Both the position numbers and the translations under genes were made by a program. 64,000 nucleotides of DNA from Clavulina sp. PMI_390. Its lineage: Eukaryota > Basidiomycota > Agaricomycetes > Cantharellales > Hydnaceae. Location: contig WIDE01000049.1 in the NCBI GenBank assembly GCA_015039315.1, positions 13,439 through 77,438 on the forward strand. Direction: 5' to 3'. The notes below the pieces were generated by a model. The model was not told the DNA's origin. It searched no databases and saw nothing but the letters and a program-made list of their open reading frames with translations. How positions within the stretch are numbered: the first letter of the stretch is position 1; the number at the start of each line of letters is the position of its first letter. Below, piece after piece: positions 19,875-31,563 of the stretch.

Positions 19875-21496
19875 TTACCGTTTACCACCAGTGCCAAACG
19901 CCCCGAATGCGCCCCCACCCACGATCCCGCCACCCGATCCCCTCCAGCCAGATTTAGCGCCACCAGGAGTTTCCCCACCCGGGATATCACCAAGACGCGG
20001 GGAGATGTAAAGGAATTTGTTACGAGGAGGCTTGTCTTCCGAGTGATGCTGAAGAAATGAGGTTCGTAATTAGTGCGTTACTCGATATCTAGTAGAAGAT
20101 TGAAATGCGAGCAGACGCACTTGGAACTCGAGACCGATGCTAGGCTCATTCGCTAGATCGAGGAGCTTGTAGAGCTTCTTTCCGATTGCGTTCAGGACCT
20201 CCAGGTTTCCATCCTCAACGGTCTTAGTACGAGTCCATACTTGGATACGATCGATTTTGTTACGGACAGAAACAACTGGTGCATAGGATGATCAGGAAAT
20301 AAGTAACGATTTGCGAAGAGAACAAAACATAGCACACACCTGCTCCGCAAATCTCGTCGCGCTCGTCGATCTGCTCGCCTACGAGCGCCATAGCCAACCA
20401 CGACCAGGAGCGATCTAGCAGCGCTGGGTTGGAGCGCATCGTGATAACCCATTTGCCGCCCTATACAATAGACACACGTAGATCAGCTTCTCCATCTCTT
20501 GTACAGGTCTGAGACCTGGAGATTCTATAGAAAAGACCTCACCTCAGCATTCGCCTCGTCCTCCCATACGGGTCGGATCCCGCTCTTAAACAGATGGTAG
20601 TTACTGCCCACCTCAAGCTGGCTTGGTGGCTTGAGCCAATTGAAGTAGCGGCAGAAGCCCTCGACGGTCTCAAAGTCTCCAATCGCCGTTAGGTTAGCCG
20701 CGTAATGTCCCTGGTCGGTAGGGCTCATGACGGAGGCAAGGGCGGAAGGAGATGGAGAGGCGAGCGAAGCGGGCAAGGGCCGCTTAGAGTCATGGAATAG
20801 CGTCCACGTATACTGCAGCGGGTGCAGATCCGAGGGCGATTTCGTGCTTGGCTCAGGGTCCGCTTCAATTGCAGCGAGACCTTTCTCTACTGCAGGTGAC
20901 AAAGGCGGGGCGGGAAAGTCGATTCCCGGCGCACGCATGGCTGCTACCGCTCCGAGCCCGCTGAGCACTGGTTTTGCCTTCCTTACAGGGGGAGCGACTG
21001 GCTCTGCTTCTTTCAGGGATAGTTGTTCAACTGCCTCAACGGGGACGACAGGGTCGGAAGATGCCAGGGTGGCGCCAGCTGCAGCCAGGCTGTGGGAGTT
21101 TGTTCGCGCCCTCAGGCGTTCGGTGATGGCATCCAGGCTGGGCACATTCTTATAGCCCTTGTAGAACTTTTCCTTCTCCTTTGGAGCGGGTTCTTCCTCG
21201 GGTTCCACAGCAACAACAGCGGGTGGAGGCACCGTCTCAGCAGCAGGTGTTACACCTTCGCTAGTTGGGGGCTCTACCACTGTCGATGAGATGCTCCTGT
21301 TCCGCAGGACACCCTTTTCTAATCGTGGTCTACGGCTCGCATCGGATAAAGTAGTGGTGATCGTTGGAGCCGTGGAGGCGGACGAGGCTGAGCCTGCCTC
21401 TGAAACGTTACTGCTTATGCTGTCAGTTGAAGCGGAAGCTGCAGTTGGGTTGATCCTTTCGGTGTGCACGTTGTCAAAAGTAAAGTGATAGGTCAA
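19875..21496 (-). CDS. eIF4E-family cap-binding protein, 4E-HP-like
   Basis: Exons: 20543-~21496, 20340-20460, 20121-20275 and 19875-20048. The core follows the eIF4E fold: HPLQYTWTLFHDSK, TVEGFCRYFNWLKPPSQL, FKSGIRPVWEDEANAEGGKW, WLAMALVGEQ...EICGAVVSVR and IDRIQVWTRT. HPLQYTW and WEDEANAEGGKW are closer to 4E-HP (eIF4E2, class II) than to canonical eIF4E. Known role: binding the m7G cap of mRNA, often to repress translation. There is an unusual N-terminal extension of roughly 200 residues rich in Ser, Pro and Glu, including FYKGYKNVPSLDAITERL. The tail is Gly-rich. The true start is unresolved: no in-frame ATG precedes the long extension, so a small upstream exon is probable and the 5' limit given is that of the open frame. 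Confidence 0.85.
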
Positions 21497-22099
21497 AATG
21501 AAAGTGCATCAAGGCCCGTGGAGTTAAGTAGGGAACGTGCCAGTGCCACCAAGATGTGTGACAGAGAGGGAGGCAGGGTTAAGTTTAGAAGAGTATTGTG
21601 AGCACATGAGCTTGCAGCAGGCTATTCAAGCCTTTGAAACACACCTTCGTGCAAGCGCCTCTAACGTTGGCAGCCTCGATCCCTTGCGTTTCGTCGGATC
21701 CGAAGAGGAGTTCGTTGTGGCCATAACTCAGACAGATAGGTGCACAGATCTAGTAATGGGCTTATCGGGGCGCTCGAGGGTGATATTCCCGTCCAGTGGT
21801 GTTAACCTAAGTAACAGTTGGTGGAAGGGGACGGAAGGATTAAAGAAAGGCGGTGAGTGTGATGATCAGCGAGGTGTTGTCTGTTGTTTTGGTGACCGGC
21901 TTGATCTGATGCATTCGACCCTTCGTTTCATGTGAATGGAAGATATGAGAGCAGGAGTTGTCATCACAATTGAAGCGAGCACACGAAAACGACGCGTTTG
22001 TGACAAACGTCGCCGAAACGAGATAGAAAATTGAAAATTGAACGAAAACAAGAACGACTGGATGCAAAATAGCTAGGCAGGTGGTACAGTCCAACCAAA
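21497..22099. other. Intergenic: upstream of the 4E-HP gene
   Basis: About 600 bp between RPA2 and the 4E-HP open frame. It probably contains the missing first exon and promoter of the 4E-HP gene. I could not place that exon with confidence. No other gene is seen. Confidence 0.5.
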
Positions 22100-25000
22100 C
22101 TAGCTGGTGACCTCTAGCGAGACGTTGATGCCCATGGACGCTAGCTCAGCGCATAAGAACCGGAAGACAAACGGAATGGCGACCACATCCATGTCTCCGC
22201 CTTTCTTCGGGCGCCCAAAGACGTTTTGGCTCGGTAACGACACTTTGAGTGTATTCTCGCCGGGTACCGGTATACTGGGCATCCCATCAACCTCCGCGCC
22301 GAGTGCCTTCCTCGCACGCTCGTCTTCCTCTTCTGCCTCAGCCCTACACACTCGGCAATACTCTCCTGAGCTGGTGCTAGCCTTGGGGAGGTGGGCAAGT
22401 GAGTGCTCTTGCCCAAGTTTGACGTCGTCGAATCCTAGGGAAATGATGCTTCCACATGTACGGCAAACCCATGCTGTTGAGTAGTCAGAGCAGTTCATGA
22501 GGCGATCTTGTAGCAGGTAGGACGTTCCGTGCGCGATCAGAGCGTCGCGCTCCATTTCACCGAAACGGATACCACCACCACGCTTTCGACCCTGTGATTC
22601 GAGGTAAACGACGATAGAGCGAGAGAGCAAATCAGGGCAAGCCATATGGCTAGCATGAGAACAAAGTCGAAAGCAAAGAAGACAGAGATTTCGCCCACGA
22701 ACCTTGACTGGTTGTCGAGTGACAGGATCGACAGGACCTGTTGTCCGCACTTGGAACTTATCGTTCACCATGTGTCGCAAACGTTGGTAGTAGACAACTC
22801 CAAGATAGATATCGGCGGCAAATTCTTCGCCAGTGATGCCAGAGTACATAGGCTCATTCCCCCAATAGTTGTATCCTGCGGCGAGGAGCTGCTGCCCGAA
22901 ATGGTCTACGGCGGTATCTTGCTCATTGAACCTAGATTAGAAGCAAAGGGCATCCCTTAGTAAGATCACGCCTCAACAAGAAGCTTCACTACTCACATAA
23001 ATGGCGTGGCATCTTGTGCGATACCATGCATTGCACCTGCCTTGCCCGCCATACTCTCCACGAACATACCAATGGTCATTCGACTAGGGAACGCATGTGG
23101 GTTGATGATAACGTCTGGCTGAATACCGCTCTCGCTGAAGGGCATATCAACACTGGGCCACTTCTGGGAGCAGACTCCCTTTTGCCCGTGTCGAGAAGAG
23201 AACTTGTCGCCGATGACAGGTGAACGGGGAATGCGGATTGTGAGGTGCAGCTTGAGGCACTCGGACGAGCCATCATCACTGCCTAGTATTATCGGACTCC
23301 GTTAGTATCGGGACTATCCTGAGAACTTGAGCAGTAGAATAAAGTGGGATCGACACGTACCGAGCAATCGACACCGCTCAATATACCCAACTTCATCGCC
23401 TTTGTACTTGATGAACTTCGTCTGATGATTTACATCATCATAGTATGCCGCAATAATCTGCTTGGGCTTGATCTTCCTACCCACTTCGGGTAACCCATCC
23501 GCACCTACAGCCTCATACAGCCCATCGTCGTCCTTCTTGTCGTTCCCGCCGAGATATCTCTCCGCACTCCTCCCGGCGAATCCAAAATGCACCTGACTCG
23601 TCCCACCTGAGCGCCCTGCGAGCCCAGCGTGGCTAGCGACATCTGCAAGGTCGATGATCTGGCTCTTGTAAATCGTCCCGTAACCAAACCCACGCTCGTG
23701 CGCCGACTTATTCAGAATCATCGCGTCTTCCATGTCGTATCCAGTATACGAAATGACAGCGACGACCGCATTGGTGCCATTGGGGAAGTTGTCCATAGCG
23801 TACTCGTTGTGTAGCTCTGGGCGCACAATGGGGGTCTGACCAGTTTGCAGGCGATAGAGCTTATTATCGGTCCGGTGCTGAAGGGCAGTCGAAGGAGTTC
23901 CCATAGTTTGTTTACCCATCTGGCACTGGTAGATATTTCGCGGGCTCTGTTGTAATAAGGGTTGCATTAGAAAAACTGCAAGCTGCATCAGCAAAGAAGA
24001 AAATCAGAAGAACCTGGTTGAAATCAGAGAAAGGAGTTAGGTTTCCGAGGATAGAAAGGAAGTTTGTAGGCGAGTGTTCTACATGTGTCGATGCCTCTTC
24101 GATCTCCTCCGGGATGCACGCAATATCCATGTACACCTGCTCGAACGACCCAACTGAGTCATCCTTGCCTGTCTTGAGATACCTTACAGGCCGCATCATC
24201 CTTGCCCGATTCGCAAAGAGATACAAGCCAGGGTACTGCCCGCCTTTTGACACCGGGACCATCCCGATCTCCAAGTCCATCGGGACGTCGTTTGCTCCAG
24301 TTGTCTTCCATATCCGCAGCGTCTCGGCGAGGGATGCACAGACAGCCGGAGGGGCCCAGCCAATAATGCGACCGTCGAGCTGGATACAGAGATTGACGGA
24401 GCCGTCAATGGTAGGCGCAAAGGCTTGTGTCATGCCATTGTTGGCGAGAAGATGGGGGATGTGGGAAACGGTGAGGGGTTGGGTAGTGATGCGGCACGTT
24501 CGGGCGAGATGGTTGAGAAGACCACAAGGAGATCCATCGGGGGTATGTACAGGGCATATGAAGCCTAAAAAGAAGTCGTTAGAAGATATAAATTCCCAGT
24601 ACGCTCCAGACATACCCCAAGCCTCTGGAAGAAGTTTTCGTACTGTGGTAGTCTTCAGCTCAGCGAAGAAAGCACCACGATGCACTGAACGGAAATGGCT
24701 GATATATCGGTACCAGTTGAGCTTTTCAGCGACAACCGTGAAGCCTCCAACTTGCTGGAGATCAAGTCCCGTTTGGGACTTGAGTGTACCAGTAGCAAGG
24801 AAGAAGGCCATTTTAGAGCCAATGTCAAAAGACACTTTCGGTAGTAGTCTACTCATCCATCGAGCTAAATAGACAGACATCCAACGATCAGCCCAGTCAC
24901 CCCTATGCTGAGCAGGGAACGCGTACCATCTTGGAAGTTAAGAGGTTGGGTTGGGTGACGAGAGAGAATTTGAGTTTGGGTTTGGATGGCTTGGACAACT

Positions 25001-26436
25001 TCTTCCATTCGTTCCTTCAGAATCATCCCATAGAGGAAACCAGGGAGGAGGATTTCTTGATGTGCGGGAGAATCGGGATTGTCAGGGCAGCATGAATGTG
25101 ACACGAGGGCGTAGAGTTTGCGTATCATGAACCTGAGCAGTACCTTGTGTGAGTCGAGGTGATGGGGGTCGTGAGGAAATTTAACCTACAGAAGCAATCG
25201 GTATTTATCTCTTGACGAATCGAGATGGACTAGGAGCAGTTTGTCAATAAGCCAATACCCTATCTGGGCATCGGACCAGTCTGGAGGTAAGCCAAGGACA
25301 ACACGGAACTTCTCTCCGAGATATTCGAGACAGTCCTCGCCAGTGAAAAGCTTGTAGGATTTGAAGCTTCGGAGAAGGAGCTCAACTCGATCGGTGAGGA
25401 ACGTGTTGTCGTATTCTCCCATCATGACGCCTTCGAATATCTCTCTATCAGAAGCGGACACGAGGGCTTTGAGGATGAGAACGATCGGGATGAGATATTC
25501 CTGTTTGCGCCAGCTGAATCGCAGCATCGCGCTGCCGTTTGAAAGGTAGTGAAGGGTGTTTGTGATGCTGGACTGGTCCGGCCGAACACACCGGATAGTT
25601 ACGCCATAGCTGGTGTAAGATGGACCGCGTTTCGCAAAAGAGCTTCGTTCCAGGGCAACAACATGGTTTCTCCGTGGAAGGATAAGGTACCGAATGAGAC
25701 GCTCGTTGCCGTTGATGATGAAGTATCCACCGAACTCTTCCGCTTCTTCGTGCTTCTGCACGAGCTGGGCAGCTGTGAGCCCTCGGAGGTTACACCTGTT
25801 GGACTTGAAGGCAGTCAGTTCATCAATGCAATTTAGTCACAGTCAGCATGACGTACTCGAACCATTATGGGAAGCAGGCCACAATCTCGCACTTCCACAT
25901 GCTCCGCGCCCTCGTTCACTCGGAAAGATATTTTCATGGTGAGCTTTCCTCGATACGAAGATAGTCGTTCTCTTGCCTAGCCCAACTGCGTTCAGTAAGG
26001 GAAGAATTGCACATAAGGAGAAGTGACACACCTCAACAGGATAGACATTCGTATCGAGAGTGCCAACTGGACGAGCCTGTTTGTCGCTCATTTTTGGCTT
26101 AGCCACTACGAGCGAGAGCACTTTGACTATACAAAGGTGAATCTATCGAGATCTATTACGCGATGACTGTTGACAAATCGTACTTTCTAGTTTGTTGCCC
26201 CCCATAGGATTTTGTTTATCTCCAAAGCCATCATATATGACCTTAGGAGTCATATCGTCAATAGCAAGCTGTATGAGACTGGGTCCTTTGGAGTCGTCAA
26301 ACAGAGCATCAAAGGACTCGATGTGAGGTCGGACGAGCTCCTCTAACATTGGCTGGGCCGGCCCAGAAGGATTCGGATATCGGAAATCATGTTCTCTTTT
26401 CACTGTCCGGAACGATGTGGACGGTTCGCCCGCCAT
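22100..26436 (-). CDS. RPA2: RNA polymerase I second-largest subunit
   Basis: Eleven exons: 26184-26436, 26032-26126, 25857-25976, 25190-25803, 24927-25132, 24616-24864, 24014-24564, 23361-23946, 22997-23282, 22703-22931 and 22100-22591. The total is 3681 nt (1226 aa), every junction in phase; yeast Rpa135 is 1203 aa. Signatures: FGGYFIINGNERLIRYLI; the Pol I-specific RGPSYTSYGVTIRCVR; CPVHTPDGSPCGLLNHL; YTGYDMEDAMILNKSA; GDKFSSRHGQKG; GRKRGGGIRFGEMERDALI; and the C-terminal zinc site CRTCG...CRVC. It ends in ASMGINVSLEV. Known role: the beta-like subunit forming half of the active site of Pol I, transcribing rDNA in the nucleolus. With ENP2 and eL33, it is one of three ribosome-production genes here, though the linkage is probably chance. 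It diverges from MYND gene A over 229 bp. Confidence 0.96.
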
Positions 26437-26665
26437 TGCAAGTTTTTTGAGCGACCCACGATGGGTGTTTGTACCGGCTCGGCTCCGAAAGTAGTCCTCG
26501 ATATAAACACTGCTCGTGCCGTTCTTGAGACATCACGACCACCACTTCCGATTGTATCCCGCCACCGACTCGTGGCGCGTGTTATTGGGTAAATATGTGG
26601 TTCTATTAAACAAAAGACGCGTCGATCTCTCTGAAACTTGCTCCTAGACAGCCAACATCGCGACA
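26437..26665. promoter_or_regulatory. Divergent promoter RPA2 / MYND gene A
   Basis: A 229-bp region between two divergent start codons. Both genes must be promoted from here. No standard TATA box is visible. Confidence 0.5.
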
Positions 26666-28453
26666 ATGAGTGAACCAGTATGCACACACAGTGACCCTGA
26701 TCTCCAGAAAATAGAAGAATCTGCCAAGACCCCGCTTCGTGACATGCTTGCGATCTGTGGTATACCGCGATGCGATATTCTCCAGATGTGTATCCACAAG
26801 CGTTGGAGATTGCTTCGGAAACATCTGTCAGAAATAGATGATGCCAACAGCAAGTCTAAAAACCTTCTTATCCGCGCTCGGTGTCTCCTCGAGTTTGGTG
26901 CTCTGAAATTGCTGTCTCACCTGGTAATTGACCTAGCGCAAATCCCTCTCTCCCCTGTGAGCATCTGAGCTATTCTTGCTTTGACACAGTCTAACTACCT
27001 ATCAATAGGATTCATCTTGGTGCTTTGCGGTTTGGTGCTTGCATTCGGTCGCTAATTGGAGTCGAAGGCTGCCTTTGCCACGCCCCAACACCGCGTATCC
27101 TCCACGAGACTGGTCTGTTGTTGCGACGCCTCTCCTTACCTCACTCGGTCGATCGCAGCTTTTCGACGTCACTCGAGATCTTCCAGAATGCGAACCGGAA
27201 GAAGAAGAATGTCTCGTAGCTGTTCGAATGCAAGCGGCCGGACTCATTGAATTGCTCTCGTGTGATCTTCTTCACCACTCTGACACCTTACCCGACGCAG
27301 GGTGAGCTCACATACATTCCAATTTTTTTCTTCACCTGAACTAATAATACCCGGCCGTACCCTAGCTCTATAATCCCTTTTGCTCAAGTCACCGCTCCAA
27401 TCTTGGTCAGGCTCAGAATCGTGCTGCTTAAATATGAGGTATTCGACGTCCAAAGCTCTAGCTTCTCGCATTGCGCGGACCTTCTTTCCCGTTGTCTTTG
27501 TGAACTGCTCAAAAACCCTAAAGCAAAGGCGAAGGTCCATGTTGATGATGATGTGGCTCGCCAGGCTGTGCAACTTTCGCTTCGGAGGCTTGGCGAACTT
27601 GACGGTCGTCCAAATGACCAGCTTGGGGAATTAAGTGTTATCGAGGCAACTTGGCAGATCGGAAATAATCGATCTTCTCTTACGAGTGCTTTTGATCAAC
27701 ATGACGGCTTCGTAGTCACCGCTGCCCCTCTCTGCTCAGGCGCTTGCCTGCCTCACCACCCTAGACCAGAACCTCATCCCCACGACTCGGATACATTCGA
27801 ATATTACTACAAGCTGATGTCTCTCTGGTACGACGTCATTAAGGATGATTTTTCTGCTTGTGTGAAGGTGGCGGAAAAGGTGGTAGCTGCTGGTATCATC
27901 TTCAGGCTTGAATGGTTCGATGCCCACTTCGATACTCAGCTCATGCAGCCGTCGATCCGCAATTTGGGTAGGCAACGAAGCAGTGCAGCTTACCAGCCAT
28001 TCTAATAGATTTTTTTCAGTAGAATTATACCGTCGAGCCTTCTTACTGCGCATCATTGAAATCCTGCAACGTTCGACTTCTGTGCAGCTCCACCAACAAC
28101 TTCTTGATCAGCTTTCTTCCATTCATCGGCGGGTTACAACATCTCAATTTGCATCTTCCGATTTTATCGGCCTTGTCCGTGATGCATTTGATGTCGCCAC
28201 GAGCTCCTTCCCATCCCTACAGCCACAACGTCAAACCTGTCACGCACCTGCCTGTGATCACACTGAGCCTGCGTCTCTTCGATGCAGTGCTTGTCACGAG
28301 CTGTATTGTTGCAAAGAATGCCAAAGACGGTGAGTGTTTTTCGTGTGCCATTGACTACGCCAGTCTCGCAATATAACCTATCCTCTTTACACACGATTCA
28401 GTGATTGGAAATGGCATAAGAAAACCTGCCGCCAGCCCCGCAAATCGTCCTAA
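26666..28453 (+). CDS. MYND zinc-finger protein, tandem copy A
   Basis: Five exons: 26666-26956, 27009-27301, 27366-27967, 28020-28329 and 28402-28453. The total is 1548 nt (515 aa), phases consistent. The C-terminal MYND finger is complete over the last intron: CHAPACD...LRCSACHELYCCKECQR and DWKWHKKTC give the C4-C2HC ligand set. The preceding 460 residues are helical-looking (RIIEILQRSTSVQLHQQLLDQL, IHRRVTTSQ) and have no domain I recognise; there is no SET domain. Known role: MYND fingers bind proline-rich partners. Such MYND-only proteins are numerous in agaricomycetes and mostly uncharacterised. Gene B, immediately downstream, has the same exon layout and phases and about half-identical sequence, so the pair arose by tandem duplication. 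Confidence 0.88.
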
Positions 28454-28870
28454 TGACCCGCTACATGAATTCTATTGTTTGCTGCTTTCGCTAATACGCT
28501 CAAGATGACGCTTGCGTCCCACAAGATTGTTCGTAAATGGGTTCACACTGAGTGCGACCAACATTAGTATTATTCTTCACACATTATCTTGTTCAGACTT
28601 CCCCTTTCTTGATGGCCCCATATCACGATACATTCTGCATTGCGACTCTCTTCTCTTCATCGCGCTATTCCGAAACTTGTGCACGCTATTTGTACTGCCT
28701 GAAACCCCCACCTCCCCCTCGTGTTGAGAAATTACATATTCCTGTTCCACATCATCCTCGCTTGCACTCGCTAGCATCTGCCGTTGACCACAGTGGAGTA
28801 CATATGCGCGATTTCGAGTGTTGTCAACTCGTATTTTCGAGGATCTGACGTCTCCCCTGACTACTCTCTC
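28454..28870 (+). repeat. 3' flank of copy A, duplicated after copy B
   Basis: This intergenic stretch has no gene. Segments such as ctcaagatgacg, cccacaagattgttcg, attcttcacacattatcttgttc and tacattctgcattgcga recur in diverged form at 31070-31440, after gene B. The tandem duplication therefore included the flank. The rest (28871-29145) is upstream of gene B, with an open frame that may extend its N-terminus. Confidence 0.6.
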
Positions 28871-29145
28871 CATGAAGCACTCGCAGTTCGCCTAATCCAG
28901 TTGACTGTCCTCGCAGTGTGCATCTGAAGATGACGCCCCTCTACAGAAGCGGTAAAAAAGGCCCTTGTTCGCCTTCCCTTCCCAAGGCGACAAAGGTGGT
29001 TGTACCGCCATTATATTCTTTCCGAGACGAGCGCCTCGAGCACGTGCTGCTTAGCACCAACCACTCTTCGGCATCAACATCAACGCAACAGAAACAGGCA
29101 GTTCAATCCAGTCTCCTTGGAGTTTCTTCTGCTCATATCCTAAGT

Positions 29146-31023
29146 ATGTCCGCAAAATCCGGCCGTGAAACGTTCCATATATTTGACACTGACTGTTGGA
29201 AAGCTTACATCAACATAGTGAATGAGCCGACAGTTGGTGACCTAGATTTCGAGCACTTGGAAGATTCTGCCAAAAATCCGCTCCGGGACATGCTTGTAAT
29301 ATGTGGAGTAGCACGACGCGATATTCTTCAAATGTGTACTCACGAGCGGTGGGGTTCGCTTCGGAATGAACTATCCGAGATAGACGACGCGGACAGTAAA
29401 TCCACAATCCTCCTCACTCGCGCTCGCCGCCTTCTTGAGGCTGGTGCTATAACCCTGCTGTCGCGCCTAGTGATTAATCTAGCGCCGCTACCTCTCTCTG
29501 CCGTAAGTGGCTTGGCTACTTATCACTGAGCTTTGCTCTAATATTGGATCAAAAGGATTCAACATGGTGTGATGCAGTCTCCTGCCTATATTATGTTGCC
29601 TATTGGAGTCAAAATCTACCTATGACTCGCTCTAATAACCCATACCCCCCACGAGACTGGAGTAATCTCGCAATCCCTCTCCTTATTTCATTGGGCGAAT
29701 CATCCCTTTTCAGTGATACTCAACTTCCCCAAGGCTCGAAGACGAAACAAGGACGCCTCCCGGCCGTTCGTAAGGAAGCGGCTGAGCTCATCGAACTACT
29801 AGCGTGCGATCATCTGCATCATTCTAGTGACCTTTCCGATCCTACGTGAGCCCAATGTCAACTGCCACAATTGTTTGTTCAAACTAATTATGGTTCGCCT
29901 TGTTATAGCTCAGTGATCCCCTTTGCTCAGATAGCCATTCGGACACTACTTCGACTCAGAATCGTGCTTCTAAAGTTCCAGGTATTCAAGGCAACAGACT
30001 CGATCCTCCCTCACAGCGCGAATCTACTCTCTCACTGCCTTGATGAATTATTGGGTAATTCAACGGTAGAAACATACGCTTATATTGAGGGTAGTGAGAC
30101 TCAAGATGCCGTGCAATATTCGCTTTCGAGGCTGGGCAGCTCTCAACTTGATGGTCGCATTCGTGATCAGGCTGCAGAGATCAGTGCCCTGTCGGCCGCT
30201 TGGCACATCGGAAAGCACCGACACTCCCTCCTAGTCGCCTTTCAGCAGCAAAATAGCTTCATGATCACTTCCAACCCTCTTTGCTCAGGACCCTGCCTGC
30301 CGTATCAGCCTGATCCTAGCACCCACCAACATAGGTCAGATATATTCGATTATCATCAAAAGTTGATCGAGTTTTGGAGTGATGTGACTCGTGATGCTTT
30401 GAACTTCCGAGTGTCAAAGATTGCGGAGAATGCAGTGACTTGTGGCATCATCTTCAAGCTTGAATGGTTCGATATCCGCTTTGCTTCCCAGCCCTTGCGG
30501 CAGCCAGTTCAATATTTCAGTAGGTCAGATTCTCAATTCACCAAATACAGACTCTCATGATCCTCTGATAGAACGACATCGAAGAGCTGTCATACAGCGC
30601 GTCATCAAACTCATGGAAAAATCAGTTTCGAAGCAGCTCCAACAACGGGTTCTTGATCAACTCGCATGCATTCATCGACGCGTAACAACCTCTCAGGCTG
30701 CATCACCTGATTTTACTCAAGTTATTTGTGATGCATTTGATCTCGCTACGAAAACTTTCCCATCGTTCCAACCCCAAGGCCAAACCTGCCATGCACCTGC
30801 TTGTGATCGCACTGACCCTGCACCTCTTCAGTGCACCGCTTGTCATGAAATCTATTGCTCCAGGGAGTGTCAGAAACGGTGGGTACCTTTGATGAAGCTC
30901 TAAATGAGAAAGTATCGGAACCAGCCCGTTATCGCAAAGTAATCTGATCCACGTACCCTATCATCTAGTGACTGGAAATGGCACAAGAAGACCTGTCGTC
31001 AGTCGCATAAAGCTTTCTCATAG
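29146..31023 (+). CDS. MYND zinc-finger protein, tandem copy B
   Basis: Five exons: 29146-29502, 29556-29845, 29909-30519, 30572-30878 and 30969-31023. The total is 1620 nt (539 aa), all in phase and with the same exon-intron structure as copy A. It shares with A the N-terminal block DSAKNPLRDMLVICGVARRD, the YPPRDWS motif, LLRLRIVLLK, and the MYND finger CHAPACD...LQCTACHEIYCSRECQKR / DWKWHKKTC. The start is chosen at MSAKSG (29146). The frame stays open to an earlier ATG at 28930, so an extra 72-residue N-terminus is possible. Function unknown, as for copy A. Confidence 0.86.
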
Positions 31024-31563
31024 CCCTCAACTCAGAGCTTGGGCCCTCTTGCTTTCTGTTAATTCACTCAAGATGACGGTTCCATCGCATAAGATTATTC
31101 GCGAGCTACTCGCTGTGCACTCATAACAAAGTTGTAGACCGAAGTCAATACAACTCTTCGCCCATTATCTTGGTCATAATTCTTCTTTCTTGATGGCTGC
31201 AATTCGGCTTCATAGCCCTCTATATCAATTCTGCAGTTTGCTGATATCCTCAAGACAATACATACCCCACACGAATGTCGGTTCGCACCCATTGTGACCT
31301 CTCTCACCAAAATTATTGTTGTTCTTCACAAATCATCTTGTTCGGATCTCCTCTTTCTTGATGACGACCTCATATTGCACTACATTCTGCATCGCAAGCC
31401 TCTTCTCTTCATCCCACTATCTGACAGTTGCGCAAGCGACGTCCGTGCCTAAGTATCCTACCTTGAGCCTTTATCGAAAAATTATATGATCTTCTTCAGC
31501 AATTTTTTTCGCGTATACTGGCTCGTAACAGGTGCTAACCAATGTGGAGTGGAAAAAGTGTGA
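31024..31563 (+). repeat. 3' flank of copy B, with internal duplication
   Basis: A diverged copy of the flank at 28454-28870. Within it a unit of about 185 bp seems doubled: ctcaagatgac at about 31068 and ctcaagacaat at about 31250, each followed by a related attctt...ttcttgatg block. The similarity runs on into the last codons of the F-box gene (gttgactcgtag versus gttgtcaactcgtat near 28825). There is no gene. Confidence 0.55.
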
